Origin: Uranotaenia lowii
Taxonomy: Eukaryota > Arthropoda > Insecta > Diptera > Culicidae
Reading direction: 5' to 3'
DNA: 64,000 nucleotides
Assembly (NCBI RefSeq): GCF_029784155.1
Contig: NC_073692.1
Coordinates: 365,843,160 to 365,907,159, forward strand
Below are positions 1-10,659 of this stretch, one piece after another. The translations under genes were made by a program, and so were the position numbers. The number at the start of each line of letters is the position of its first letter. The stretch's first letter is position 1. The notes under the pieces were generated by a model. The model ran no database searches. It had not been told where the DNA came from and saw only the letters and a program-made list of their open reading frames with translations.

Positions 1-1161
1 GTGAAGATTTCTTTTCAGATCGGTCGAAGGGGAACTGCTCGTATTTTGGCGGAATCTTTCAATGATTTTCAAAAAATTTTAAATTATTTGAATAATAAAA
101 AACATCAATTTTTTACTTACGACACTAGAAGTGATCGTCCTTTTAAAGTTGTACTTCGTGGTCTCACCGGCGATCAGACACCGGATGAGATCACAACTGA
201 ATTAAATTCTTTGTTAGGTTTTTCTCCAATTCAAGTAATTCAAATGAGGAAAAGAACCAACACGAATAATATCAGTAGTGTTGGTTTTGCTCCTGAGCTT
301 TATTTGATCCATTTTAAAAAGGATCAAGTTAATAATTTGCAAATTCTTGAAAAGGCTCGTCTTATGTTTCATTGTCGAGTCAAATTCGAACCTTTTCGAA
401 AATCTTCAATCAATTTCCTTCAAAATATTACGCAATGTCGTCGTTGTCAAGCTTTTTGTCACGGCACTAAAAATTGTAGAATGAATGCCAGATGCATGCT
501 TTGCGGCTCATTCGATCATGAAAAATCTAAATGCCTTTTTGGTGGTGATAAACCACAAACAGAATTTTTCAAGTGTGCGAATTGCGCAGGTAATCACTCC
601 TCGAATTCCATAAACTGTCCCATTAGGGCAAAAATTATTGCTTCTAGGAAAAATCCCAAAGTTTCTAGAAAAGTTTCTTCTCCTCCTTCCTCTTTTTCGT
701 CTTCACACGTCAGGCCGGCAAACAACCTGCCTGTTCGCAGTCAGCTCCGGCCTACATTGGAATCACGGCTGGGTAATACCCGAAGTGTTTCTAATGTTAC
801 CTGTGCTGATTCTGCGCCACAGACTCGTTGTTTATCGTTCTCAGAGGTGGTTGAAAATGGGTTGCCCTCTCCAGGCATAACTAATAAAAATGGGAAAAAA
901 CCAAGTCTCAACGTTCATGCGAAGGCTTGGGAAAATCCCCGAAATTCAAATACTTGTTCTTCTCCTTCATTTTCTGATCCTAACAATTTTGTTGATTTGG
1001 GTGAGATTACTGAGGAAAAATTAAAATTTTTGCATCAAAATTTAATGGAAATGATGCAACTTATGTTGAAAGCAAATTCAATGTTTGAAGCTTTCCAAAC
1101 TTCTTTTAATTATGCTAACAAAATTATTATGACTTTACGATTCCCTCATGGATCCAAATAG
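1..1161 (+). CDS. LINE ORF1, gag-like zinc-knuckle nucleic-acid-binding protein
   Basis: This is the ORF1 protein of the Jockey-type LINE, expected to bind element RNA in a ribonucleoprotein particle. The frame is open from base 1, so the true start may lie upstream; the first in-window start-like codon is GTG. Residues of about 45-140 resemble the region found before zinc fingers in Jockey-clade gag proteins. It is followed by three zinc knuckles: CRRCQAFCHGTKNC, then CMLCGSFDHEKSKC (both C-x2-C-x4-H-x4-C), and a looser CANCAGNHSSNSINC (C-x2-C-x3-H-x6-C). The C-terminal third is Ser/Pro-rich and low-complexity. The stop codon overlaps the ORF2 start by 14 bases (ORF2 ATG at 1148), suggesting termination-reinitiation or leaky coupling for ORF2 translation; that part is inference. 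Confidence 0.9.
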   Translation: MKISFQIGRRGTARILAESFNDFQKILNYLNNKKHQFFTYDTRSDRPFKVVLRGLTGDQTPDEITTELNSLLGFSPIQVIQMRKRTNTNNISSVGFAPELYLIHFKKDQVNNLQILEKARLMFHCRVKFEPFRKSSINFLQNITQCRRCQAFCHGTKNCRMNARCMLCGSFDHEKSKCLFGGDKPQTEFFKCANCAGNHSSNSINCPIRAKIIASRKNPKVSRKVSSPPSSFSSSHVRPANNLPVRSQLRPTLESRLGNTRSVSNVTCADSAPQTRCLSFSEVVENGLPSPGITNKNGKKPSLNVHAKAWENPRNSNTCSSPSFSDPNNFVDLGEITEEKLKFLHQNLMEMMQLMLKANSMFEAFQTSFNYANKIIMTLRFPHGSK

Positions 1162-3805
1162 ATGTTTAAATATTATGAATTGGAACGCTAGATCTTTGCT
1201 GGCTAACCAAGATGAATTCTTTTTATTTTTGAAAACTCAAAACATACATATTGCTGCCATCACTGAAACTTTTTTAAAGCCAGACAATAACTTGAAAAGC
1301 AATGCTTTCTTTAAAATTTTACGAAATGATCGACTTGATCGACAAGGTGGGGGTGTAGCTATTGTCATCAATAGTCGTCTCAAATTTAGACTTCTTCCTT
1401 CTTTCAATACAAAAGTCTTAGAAACAATTGGAATTGAATTAGAAACTTCTATGGGGAAAATTATAATTATTGCCGCATATTTGCCTTTTCAATGCAGCGG
1501 GGAACAGAAAAATTTTTTGAAGGGAGATTTACAAAAACTCACCAGAAATAAATCTAAATTTTTTATTATTGGTGACTTTAATGCAAAACACCGATCTTGG
1601 AATAATATTTCATCAAATTCAAATGGGAATATTTTATTTAATGACTGCTCTGCAGGTTATTATACTGTTGAATATCCTAATGGGCATACTTGTTTCTCTT
1701 CAATAAGAAATCCCTCCACAATTGATTTGGTTCTAACGGATTTAGGCGAGCATTGCAGTCAATTAGTTACTCATGCGGACCTCGATTCAGACCACCTTCC
1801 AGTAACTTTTTCTTTATCCCAAAGTCCCATTGAAAACCCTTTAAAATCAACTTTTAACTTTCAAAAAGCTGACTGGGAGCGATATAGGAATTTTATTGAA
1901 CGTAATTTAGATGTAAACGTTCCACTTAGTTCAATAGAAGATATTGATTTGGCTGTAGAAAATTTGACAACTTCAATAGTCAATGCTAAAGCCGCTTCAA
2001 TACCCAAAGTTAAACATAAATTTAATCAACCTTTAATTGATGATGATCTTCAGTTTTTGATACGACTGAAAAACATTCGTCGACGCCAATATCAACGTAC
2101 TAGGGATCCTTATTTGAAATTTATTTATTGCGACCTTCAAAAAGAGATCAAACGTCGTTTAAATTTCATTCGTAATGAAAATTTTGCCAAAGCAGTAGAG
2201 GACATAAAACCCTACTCAAAGCCATTTTGGAAATTAACTAAAATTCTTAAAAAACCCCAGAAGCCAATTCCTACTTTGAAAGACGGGGATAAACTTCTTT
2301 TAACTAATGCAGAAAAAGCTCAAAAATTAGCCCAACAATTTGAGTCTGCTCATGATTTTAATTTAAACGCTGTAAGTCCAATTGATGCTCAAATTTCCCT
2401 TGAATTTGATGATATTCTTTCTAAACCAAATGTATTTGAAAGTTCTTGTGAGACAAATATTGATGAACTTAAATTGATTTTCAAAAAATTTAAAAATATG
2501 AAAGCCCCGGGGGAAGATGGGATTTTCTATATTCTTATAAAAAAGTTGCCAGAAAGCACTTTAAATTTTTTAGTTAAAATCTTCAATAAATGTTTTCATT
2601 TGGCTTATTTTCCCAATAAATGGAAGAATGCCAAAGTAACTCCAATTTTGAAACCTGGAAAAAGTGCTTCAGAGCCTTCAAGTTATCGACCAATTAGTTT
2701 GCTTCCTTCTTTAAGTAAACTATTTGAGAGAGTTATTTTGAATAGAATGATGATTCACATTAATCAGAATTCTATTTTCCCTGATGAACAATTTGGTTTT
2801 CGTCATGGACATTCTACTACACATCAACTTTTGAGTGTAACTAATATGATTCACGCTAGCAAATCTGAAGGATATTCAACTGGTGTTGCTCTTCTTGATA
2901 TTGAAAAAGCTTTTGACAGTGTTTGGCACAAAGGTTTAGTAGCTAAATTAGCTCGATTTGATTTTCCTGTATATCTCACCAAAATTATTCAAAATTATTT
3001 GACTAGCCGAACCTTACAAGTAAGCTATCAAAATTCATACTCTGAAAGGACACCCATTAGAGCTGGTGTCCCTCAGGGTAGTATACTTGGGCCAATTTTA
3101 TACAATATTTTTACTTCTGATCTTCCTGATGTACCAGAAGGAAAGGGTAGAAGATTGTTTGCTGATGATACTTTGCTTTCAGCCAAAGGTCGAAATTTAC
3201 GGGTGGTTCGCAGTAGATTGCAACAAAATTTAAATTCTTTTTTGAATTACTTGAAAATGTGGAAAATTTCTCCTAACGCTTCCAAAACTCAACTTATTTT
3301 ATTTCCCCATAAGCCAAGAGCAAATTTTTTAAGACCTAATGAAAATCATTCCATAACTTTTAGTGGGGTTTCATTAGAATGGTCTGATCACGTGAAGTAC
3401 TTGGGACTTACACTTGATCGGAATCTTACTTTTAAAAATCACATTGAAGATATTCAATCTAAATGTAATAAATACACTAAATCTCTTTATTCTCTCATCA
3501 ACAGGAAATCGAAGTTGTGTTTGCGAAATAAGATTCTTATCTACAAACAGGTGTTCCGTCCAGCGATAATGTATGCAGTTCCGATTTGGTCTAGCTGCTG
3601 CGCGACGAGGAAGAAAGCCATCCAGAGGATTCAGAACAAGGTTCTGAAAATGATTTTGCGGCTTCCACCTTGGCACAGCACCGAAGATCTTCATCGGATT
3701 GCGGGCATGGAGTCTATCGAAGAGATGGCCAACAAAATCATCTCCAACTTTAGAGGCAAATCGATGCAGTCTTCCATCGCAGAGATTCGTTCTCTTTACA
3801 ATTAA
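1148..3805 (+). CDS. LINE ORF2, AP-like endonuclease plus reverse transcriptase
   Basis: 885 codons, uninterrupted. The N-terminal third is an exonuclease-endonuclease-phosphatase domain, with MNWNARSL at the start, the catalytic-type Glu in AITETFL, GDFNAKHRSWN and SDHLPV. This domain nicks target DNA for target-primed reverse transcription. The reverse transcriptase follows: APGEDGI, SYRPISLLPSLSKLFE, DEQFGFRHGHSTTHQ, motif A LLDIEKAFDSVW (catalytic Asp near residue 584), AGVPQGSILGP, and the catalytic FADD box near residues 671-674, then VKYLGLTLD. A C-terminal Cys/His-poor tail ends in a region rich in basic residues. All catalytic residues that can be judged are present. The family assignment to the Jockey clade rests on the ORF1 module, the short 3' UTR and the A tail. 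Confidence 0.94.
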   Translation: MDPNRCLNIMNWNARSLLANQDEFFLFLKTQNIHIAAITETFLKPDNNLKSNAFFKILRNDRLDRQGGGVAIVINSRLKFRLLPSFNTKVLETIGIELETSMGKIIIIAAYLPFQCSGEQKNFLKGDLQKLTRNKSKFFIIGDFNAKHRSWNNISSNSNGNILFNDCSAGYYTVEYPNGHTCFSSIRNPSTIDLVLTDLGEHCSQLVTHADLDSDHLPVTFSLSQSPIENPLKSTFNFQKADWERYRNFIERNLDVNVPLSSIEDIDLAVENLTTSIVNAKAASIPKVKHKFNQPLIDDDLQFLIRLKNIRRRQYQRTRDPYLKFIYCDLQKEIKRRLNFIRNENFAKAVEDIKPYSKPFWKLTKILKKPQKPIPTLKDGDKLLLTNAEKAQKLAQQFESAHDFNLNAVSPIDAQISLEFDDILSKPNVFESSCETNIDELKLIFKKFKNMKAPGEDGIFYILIKKLPESTLNFLVKIFNKCFHLAYFPNKWKNAKVTPILKPGKSASEPSSYRPISLLPSLSKLFERVILNRMMIHINQNSIFPDEQFGFRHGHSTTHQLLSVTNMIHASKSEGYSTGVALLDIEKAFDSVWHKGLVAKLARFDFPVYLTKIIQNYLTSRTLQVSYQNSYSERTPIRAGVPQGSILGPILYNIFTSDLPDVPEGKGRRLFADDTLLSAKGRNLRVVRSRLQQNLNSFLNYLKMWKISPNASKTQLILFPHKPRANFLRPNENHSITFSGVSLEWSDHVKYLGLTLDRNLTFKNHIEDIQSKCNKYTKSLYSLINRKSKLCLRNKILIYKQVFRPAIMYAVPIWSSCCATRKKAIQRIQNKVLKMILRLPPWHSTEDLHRIAGMESIEEMANKIISNFRGKSMQSSIAEIRSLYN

Positions 3806-4065
3806 GTTAGTTTTTAGGATATAGTTTAGGCTTAAGTTTATATATAAATATTTTTTTTTCCATACAGGATATTCTCCTATAAATCAAATAATTTATTGCT
3901 ATAGCAAATTTAAATCAAATAAACAATGTTTAATATTTACTAAATTAAAGAGTTGAACTGATCATAATTGATCTGAACACTTAATATACTGTAATAATAT
4001 AACTTGAATGTAATGATTAAAAGGCTAATAAAGACTTATTAAAAAAAAAAAAAAAAAAAAAAAAA
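3806..4065 (+). other. LINE 3' UTR, polyadenylation signal and A tail
   Basis: This AT-rich untranslated stretch follows the ORF2 stop. AATAAA at 4027-4032 precedes a 25-base A run that begins 9 bases later (4041-4065). The unmutated tail argues for a recent insertion. Confidence 0.88.
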
Positions 4066-5829
4066 TGAACTTCCGCCGAGGGCGTTCGTAGCAAGGTCAC
4101 CTTCCCTGTTCTGAGAGCTCAAGGAGACGATCAAACGTTTCTTGAGTGTGATCGGCAGTGGAAGTGCGCGTGGGCCGAGATTGATTGTGTCCGAATTTTG
4201 GTAAATTGAAGTGCGGTCAGGACCTTCAATTATAATTAAAATATCATTCGTTTATTTAGGTATATAAGCTAGGGAAGTTGCGTGCTTAGTTAGTTAGAGC
4301 GTGTGATTTGTTGCATCGTAAAACTGCGGGTAAATTGTGCGTGTGAGAATAAATCGTGCGTTGTTTTAATTTCTGTGTGCCGAAGAAGGCACAGCACATT
4401 TTTCCCACCAGAAGCGGATCAATCCAGGGATCACGCAGCCCTCCGCTGCTTAATTTTCCCGCCACACCAGGAACACCCGACGTTCAGACCCGTCGGAAGC
4501 GAGGCGCTCCGTCAACATCGCGTCTCGGGGGAGTGCCGGGAACTCCACGTGGCCGTGTGGGCCAACGATTGTCACAGCCAACCAATTACCAACCCAAGTG
4601 CTGCTCAAGGTCAAGGCAAGGCAGCACAGCGTCGGTCGACGACCTTTGACCGCAGGTCAAACCACCGAGCACGTCAGCCAAAGCGCGTGCCTGAGCGAAC
4701 GTCATTCGCCTTCCCATCGACACCTTCACCGAGCTTCTGAGTCGTCAGCCAGCATCCGAGAGATGACTCCTCAGCCTTAGGAGTCGTCACCGCCCGCCAA
4801 CAGCTCTCTCCATCGCCGCCAGATAACAGGAGCACAGGATCTGGTGAGTCCATTCCGTTGGAAAAGCTATTATAGCACCGAAGGGGTCGTCATCGGATGA
4901 CGAAAACGTGATTTTTTTCATCAAAATATGCTTGCGGACGGTTAACATAGCCCCGTCACGAACGTAATCCAGTCGAGAGGTCGAATTTCCCGTACCACCG
5001 TTTAGGGAAACCCCGCTGGTGCAGCATAAAAGCCCGGGTGCGACAAGCTATGTTGCTCTAAAGCAGGGGTCGGGGAACTTTTTGAATCATTACCCCAAAA
5101 CATTTTTATTTAAGTTGATATTACCCCATAACGAAGAGCAAAAAAACGAAATCGAAATTTTTTCAGCATCTTCATATCATGCACCAACAAATTTCAAAAT
5201 GAAAATATACACTTTTCACTCACAAAATATTCACTGTTACCCCCAAGAATTTCACTTTTACCCCATTTGGGGTAATTTACCCCGGTTCCCCAACCGCTGC
5301 TCTAAAGCTTGTCGCATAAAACACGCACGATTTGGGGGGAATACATTTAGGCGTTAACGAGTCGCACGCATGACAGGATAGGTAGAATTTGAATGCTTTA
5401 AATGTTAGGATTTAGGAAATAAATAATTAAAATTGTAATTGTCATTTGATTTCTTTCTTACTTAATTGAAAGTTTTGACCGAACTGGGGTAGTCCGGGGT
5501 AGGACCTGGGGGGTTCATGGGCAATTAAGCTGTCGTTTGCATTTGGTATTCGGGAGGTCGTCAGCTCAGTGATGAGATTGCCAGGTATGGGCGATCTATA
5601 ACTGAGTTGTTCTAAGGATTTTATGTTGATTGGTAGCAATTTCGTCATGTGTTAGTTTCGTCGCATTTTGGGTTAGCTATTTGGAGAGCCCTATCTGATC
5701 CGGTCCTTAATCACTTTTAAGGACAATTTATGGACTCGCCCTCAGCGGAGTCTCACCGGGCATATTAAACCGTGGCGTACGATCTCCTAACGGAGTGGCG
5801 CTTAAGTCGTACGCCAGTAAGGGATCGGT
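4066..5829 (+). other. GC-richer block with LTR/leader-like signals, unidentified retroelement remnant
   Basis: Base composition rises sharply right after the LINE tail. Visible signals are a TATA box (TATATAAG near 4261), an AATAAA near 4349, a proline/arginine-rich partly open stretch 4350-4780, a GTGAGT donor-like site near 4852, a second AATAAA cluster near 5418, and a compact GC-rich 3' part (5690-5829) with short inverted words around TCGTACGCCA and CGTACGATC. This resembles an LTR or leader region of an LTR element, but I find no gag-pol frame and no second LTR in the window. It may instead be a conserved noncoding repeat. A hAT MITE interrupts it at 5064-5299. Confidence 0.35.
5064..5299. 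mobile_element. 236-bp hAT-type MITE with 8-bp target duplication
   Basis: Terminal inverted repeats are CAGGGGTCGGGGAAC (left) and CAGCGGTTGGGGAAC (right, reverse complement), differing at two positions. Perfect 8-bp duplications CTCTAAAG lie at 5056-5063 and 5300-5307. CAG termini with an 8-bp duplication are diagnostic of the hAT superfamily. The interior is rich in CCCCA/TGGGG words (TACCCCA, GGGGTAA), likely subterminal transposase-binding repeats. There is no coding capacity. Confidence 0.93.
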
Positions 5830-8276
5830 CAGTGGCGGCTACAATTCATGGAATGAAAAACATCAAGTTTTGAATATTTTTAAAACAGTAAATTTAGGTT
5901 GTTGATTGAGTCATTAAACTGTAATAAAAATATTTATTTTTGATAAGTTGGTTAAATAACCCTTCCGCAATGTTTGCGCGAGATGTTTAACAATAATTGT
6001 TTACAGATATCAGAAACTGACTTTTAAGCAGATATAATGGTTGTTTAAAAGTTAAATACTAAAGTCGCTCCTATGGCTTAACCCGGCCCTGATTATAGCT
6101 CAAATGACAAATTCATTAGTGTTAAAGGAATATCTGTTAAAAATCCCTCAACAGCAATCTTGATTATCGTAGAAAAAAAGGTGTTTTTTTTTCTCATGTC
6201 GCACTATTTTTGATTTTTTTGATTTTCAACGCCGATATTTTATTCCATAAAAAGGAAAATTATGGTTGATTTATCTGTTGAACAATTTTAAACAAATTGC
6301 ATTAGAAAATTTTGATGATTTTCAACCATTCATATTTGACAAACAAACACATAGTGGTACTATTCATGATTTGCTCACCGTATCTGTTAACGTAAACCCG
6401 AATCTTGCCCGAATTTATTCGCTTTAATGGCATATTCAAACAAGGAAACCCAATTTCCATAAATCCAAAGATTTATTTTTTTGTAACAAAAACAGAAATT
6501 TTCAAAGCAATTTTTATTAAAGTAATCATAAACGGTTGTCTGGGGGCACAAAATACGATTTTTCAACTATTTAATTGTTTCTGTAAACAAAACGTTTCAA
6601 GTGTTTTTCTTCTTGATTTTTGTAGAATAGTTTTTAAGGTTTTATCATGTTTTCGCGACTTTGGCCCGGAATTCAGGTTGAAAATAATGAAATAATTACT
6701 GGTCATTTCCAGGTTAATAGATAAAATAACCAGGAACTCTGGCAACCTTATGCATATGGGGTTAAATTTAATGATTGAACTATAGCCTACCAACCGATAT
6801 CAGGCAAAATTCCATTAGTGAAATCTTAACTGATTTCATTAGAAACAAACGTGTTACACCAAAAAGATGTTCCTTTGAAGTGACGAGCTCGTTAGTATGC
6901 CAAAAGCACCTTTATTCGCCAAATATGAGGGAAACCATTCCACAAAGACGAATCCTCATCAACCAACCATTACTTACGTTAACACGAACCTTTCGCTTTG
7001 TAGATTCGCTAATCCCGCAAAATTAGCACCCCGTAAAGTGCTCAAATTTGCAAATTGAAAATCATTGTCCTGGCCATGCCCGCATTCGTTCGTGCAAAGG
7101 CGTTTTGGTGGCGCGACATTTCTCGCCTTCGCAAAACCCGGGCTGGCTTCAGTCCTACCTACTACCTACTTAATGATGGAAAGCGTACCTTTTCTGTCAA
7201 GTAAGAAACCTTTCTACGCGACGAACGACGGGCTGCCGTAAAGTTTTAACTCTCGTGGGATTCGGAATTCGTTCCTTGGACCAGAGAATAAATTTTTACC
7301 TCGGCTAGCAAAACTCCATCAAAGCTGGTTTGGGCTCCAAGGAAGGGAATAAATATAAGTATGAATGTTGTAGGTATTGCTAAAAGGGGGCTACTCTATC
7401 TCGAGCTGACGCGGTCACGTACATGCATTCAGCATTTGCTAAAACACGTCGCGCGCGATGCAATTGCAATTGACGCCTGGTGGTGGCTGGCAGTGTAGCT
7501 GACAGAGGTCGGCACCCGGTGGCTCTTTGCCTTAATTTACAAATATTTTTTAAAATTTATTAATTAAAAATTTCAATAGAGGAAGTAATAATTCTCAATG
7601 TTCCTTTTCGAACTTTGGAGAAGTTTAGTAAAATTTTCATAACACTGAATTTAGTTGTTATAAACTATATTGCATAAAAGAAAAAAAAATCGATTTATCT
7701 AGAAAAATATAGTTGCAAACCAGGAAACTTTTTTTCAACAACCTTCTTGACTTCAGTGTACTAAAATTCTATTAGAGTGCCAACTTAAATCACCTTATCT
7801 ACGCATAGGTCTTCCTAAGACTCCAGGAAGCTATACCCAAAGAAGAGGTTGCAAAAATCGAAACTATCAAGTTGATGAATAATCTTAAATTCTTAATAAT
7901 ATTTCATTAAAACGTCTTTCAGTGGTGCCAGAAGTTGTTAATACTCGGCTAGATAGATCGAACTGGTCGTCACTTGTAAGAGTGACACAGAGCAAACGAA
8001 AATAAAATCTATTGGTAACAATCGATTCGTTTCTCAAAGCCTTTTGTCTTTGAAACAAGAATACTTAAACAACTTCCTTAAACTTGGTTTAAAAAAAACT
8101 TTCGTTAAGCAAAAACTAAACAGTTGAGTGAAAATTGCAACAATCACAATTCACAGTAGTTAAAAAATTTGATTTTCTATATTTTTTCGGTTAAACATTT
8201 CACATATATTTCCAAAATATTGAAACATTAAAAAGACTGATTCCATGCTTTATTTTAACTAAGCTTTTATGCCGAT
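5830..8276. other. Intergenic, no gene recognised
   Basis: AT-rich sequence with only short unsupported frames. A GC-richer island at about 7060-7480 (including GGTGGCGCGACATTTC and a CTAC-repeat near 7154-7172) could be a conserved noncoding element or an old repeat, but nothing in it is diagnostic. Confidence 0.5.
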
Positions 8277-8280
8277 TTAA

Positions 8281-8434
8281 CCCTTCGTTTCATAAAGTTA
8301 CAAATTTGCAACAATTAATGTATGGAAAAATGGAAAAATCGTATTTTATTTTAATTTTTTTTCTTGATGTACTCATCATTTTCAACTGCTTAAACTGATT
8401 TTTAAGGAAAAATAAAAAATCATGAAACGAAGGG
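8281..8434. mobile_element. piggyBac-type MITE (TTAA duplications), complete copy
   Basis: TTAA at 8277-8280 and 8435-8438 flanks a 154-bp sequence starting CCCTTCGTTTCAT and ending ATGAAACGAAGGG, a perfect 13-bp inverted repeat. TTAA targets and CCCT-type termini are the piggyBac signature. Just inside lies the palindromic word TTGCAAATTTGCAA in related copies (here AAATTTGCAACAATTAA). Related copies occur at 43637 and 45740-45899. Confidence 0.88.
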
Positions 8435-8438
8435 TTAA

Positions 8439-9258
8439 GTTAACTCCGTCGAAAAGCGGAGTTGTGTTTTTAAGGGTTTTTGTTTTTTTTTTTTTTTATT
8501 GAAATAAAAATACATAATAACATAAATTGGTCACATTTCTATGGTCACTTGTTCATGATTCAATCACCATTTCAAAAATCTTCTATATTTAATTCAGCAA
8601 TATTGAATGAAGCAAGAATGAAATATTACGTTTCTAACGAAAATGATCACTTATTTACTCTTTGAACGATACAGTAATTCACTTCTTTTATTTTGATTTT
8701 GATGTTGTTTCGTTTCCATTTTCGGATGTTTGCGCTTGCTTCTCGTTCTTTTCTCTTGTAATTCCAGAAACGATCCCAGTAAGCGCGTCCTCTCGAAAAT
8801 CGACAGAGCATGCAAAAAATTGAGAGTTGAGTCACCGAACTTAGAATAAAACGATTAATTTCGGCGACACTCCAAGAACGCAAGAATTCTCATTCGGTTT
8901 GTCCTGCCGAGATACCTAGAGGCAACGAATACGAATGCGTGCATGCGAAATCAGTTTGAATCGTACTCTCGTACGGTGTGGACGCATTTATTTCCGTGTT
9001 TTTTATATGCGTGCTTTCAATCGTAGCAGTCGACTTCACTCGCAGGCAGGCAGACACGCGTCTCGAAGAGAAACCTACAAACACGATTCGGGTTGTTTTC
9101 GTGTGTTTCTCTGGAGGGCGTGTCTTAGATTATTTCGTGGCACTCACTCAAGGCACGCGTATGGTGTGTTCCTCTCTGCCGATGTGATGATGCAAAATCG
9201 CCAGAGAGATCGTTACGATCCCTCTGGCGATTTGAGTTACCTCTCTGCCGATTCAAAT
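8439..9258. other. Intergenic, possible LINE ORF1 tail and short hairpin
   Basis: No complete gene. A poly-T tract (8479-8498) is followed by AT-rich and then mixed sequence. At 9195-9206 and 9222-9233 a perfect 12-bp inverted repeat (AAATCGCCAGAG / CTCTGGCGATTT) encloses 15 bases, and CCTCTCTGCCGAT is directly repeated on both sides of the hairpin. These may derive from the 3' part of the neighbouring minus-strand ORF1 relic. Confidence 0.4.
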
Positions 9259-10199
9259 TTACCGGGATACTGCTTCGGGAATAAAAATTGGTGTTCCTAC
9301 TTCCGAGCCGTTCGATGAGTGACTTTCGCTGTCCTCGTTCCTCATAGGTTTCCTTCCACGCTTTGGCACTCGTTTCCACTGCTGCGTCGATGGTAGCTCA
9401 GGTTCCGTTTCTGGCACGACGCTGATTTCAGGTTTTCCTGCTGCTTTCTCACTGACACTCTCAGGTTGCTTTATTTCTGATGGAGGAGTTTTCTCGACAA
9501 CCACTATTGTTTGCGAAGAGCTTTTGGTTTCCGTGAGTACCGCCTTTGAGTCATCTATTGGTTGGTTCCTGCTGCTACACTGCTGTATAAACGACCTTGA
9601 ACCGAAACACGTGTAGATGTACCATTATGTCGTGGGCAGTTAACCTTATAATGATCACTGCCTTGACATAAAAAAACATTTGTTAACCATTCCATCATGA
9701 TACAAACGAGCCTGGAAGTGGCCAATTCGAAGCTGGGTGGGGATCTCCTTGTTTATCTCCATATATGCCCCTCTTACCGTTGAGAATACTGGGAAACCTG
9801 TGCTCGGGTGGTACTTTTCACGTACCTGGTGCCTTATGATTCCAAACGGCTCCAACACCTTGTATATCTCTCTATCCTCAAGTTCAGGGGGAAGGTTGAA
9901 GATCCTAATGTACCTTAAGTTGACTCCTGCATCTGCCATCGTCACTTCGGCAGTAGTTCCATTTGCATATGAAAAAATTAGCACTGGTTGCAGATCCTGC
10001 ACATATTTATCCAGTAACAACTTTGATTTGAATTTGACGAAAATCGATCGTAGCTCTCTTTCTTGTGGACCGAGTACAAATCTTCAGGCCTGAAACATCT
10101 GTCCTGACAGAACTGGAACATTTCAGCTTCCGTAGGCTCTATTGCATCCCTTGCAAATGAGAACCGGAGAGTGTTAACTCTTATTTTAGTTTCCGACAT
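9259..10199 (-). pseudogene. Decayed LINE ORF1 with RRM-like domain and CCHC zinc knuckle
   Basis: Read on the minus strand, frames at 10199-9978, 10020-9655 and 9504-9259 join into one protein broken by small indels. The N-terminal part (MSETKIRVNTLRFSFARDA) leads into an RRM-like segment containing LRYIRIFNLPPELEDREIY. After KCFF the frame fails in a run of seven A/T bases at 9670-9676. Shifting by one base reveals a zinc knuckle with C-x2-C-x4-H-x4-C spacing ending in HYKVNCP, so a 1-base homopolymer change inactivated it. A Gly/Ala 'YSSVAAG' stretch and an acidic Pro/Glu-rich tail follow in other frames. No reverse transcriptase is adjacent, so ORF2 is lost or lies elsewhere. The exact LINE clade is uncertain. 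Confidence 0.75.
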
Positions 10200-10659
10200 T
10201 ATTTCACGTGTTCACAGTTTATAACCTCAAAATTCCACTTTGTATCACATAAGACTTCGTATCACAAAAGCTATGAGAGCTCAATTGAGCAACCGTTCCA
10301 CTCAACGTCTCGTAGTAAACTGTGGGTTCAGATAGATCTAAGACCTGAAACTTTTAACGTGAGATAAGACCTTACACCAGGCATGTCAAACTCGTTTAGG
10401 TGTGCGGGCCGCATTAAAAAATTTCTAGACATAGAGGGCCGCAGCCAAAATCAGTTAGAAAACATAACATATTAGTTTCGCGGAGATTAGATGCAATACA
10501 ATATGGAATATAGTTAAAAGTAAACTTGGAATGAAATTTTGCGTTAAATTTTCATTAAAGCATTTAATGTTTAACATCTTATATTATAATGCATTATATC
10601 TATTGTCTTGATGCTTGACATCTTTTCTGAGATACTTGTTTATTAATATCAGGTTGAAG

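Larger units (their letters stand above)
1..4065 (+). mobile_element. Jockey-clade (Juan-like) non-LTR retrotransposon, 5' end outside window
   Basis: The element runs from the window edge through two long overlapping ORFs (gag-like, then endonuclease/reverse transcriptase), a short 3' UTR, an AATAAA at 4027-4032 and a pure run of 25 A at 4041-4065. Both ORFs are free of stops and frameshifts, so this is the youngest-looking LINE in the window and may be competent if the 5' end is intact. The order of domains and the pre-zinc-finger module of ORF1 are those of the Jockey clade. The target-site duplication cannot be checked because the 5' junction is not present. Confidence 0.93.

Noticed and set aside
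4303..4780. Overlapping frames of up to 145 codons after the Jockey LINE
   Set aside because: Pro/Arg-rich low-complexity translations in three frames with no recognisable domain; treated as leader-like sequence.
7154..7172. let-7-like reverse complement (CTACCTACTACCTACTTA)
   Set aside because: The seed match is incomplete, no precursor hairpin is visible, and the word is explained by CTAC repetition.
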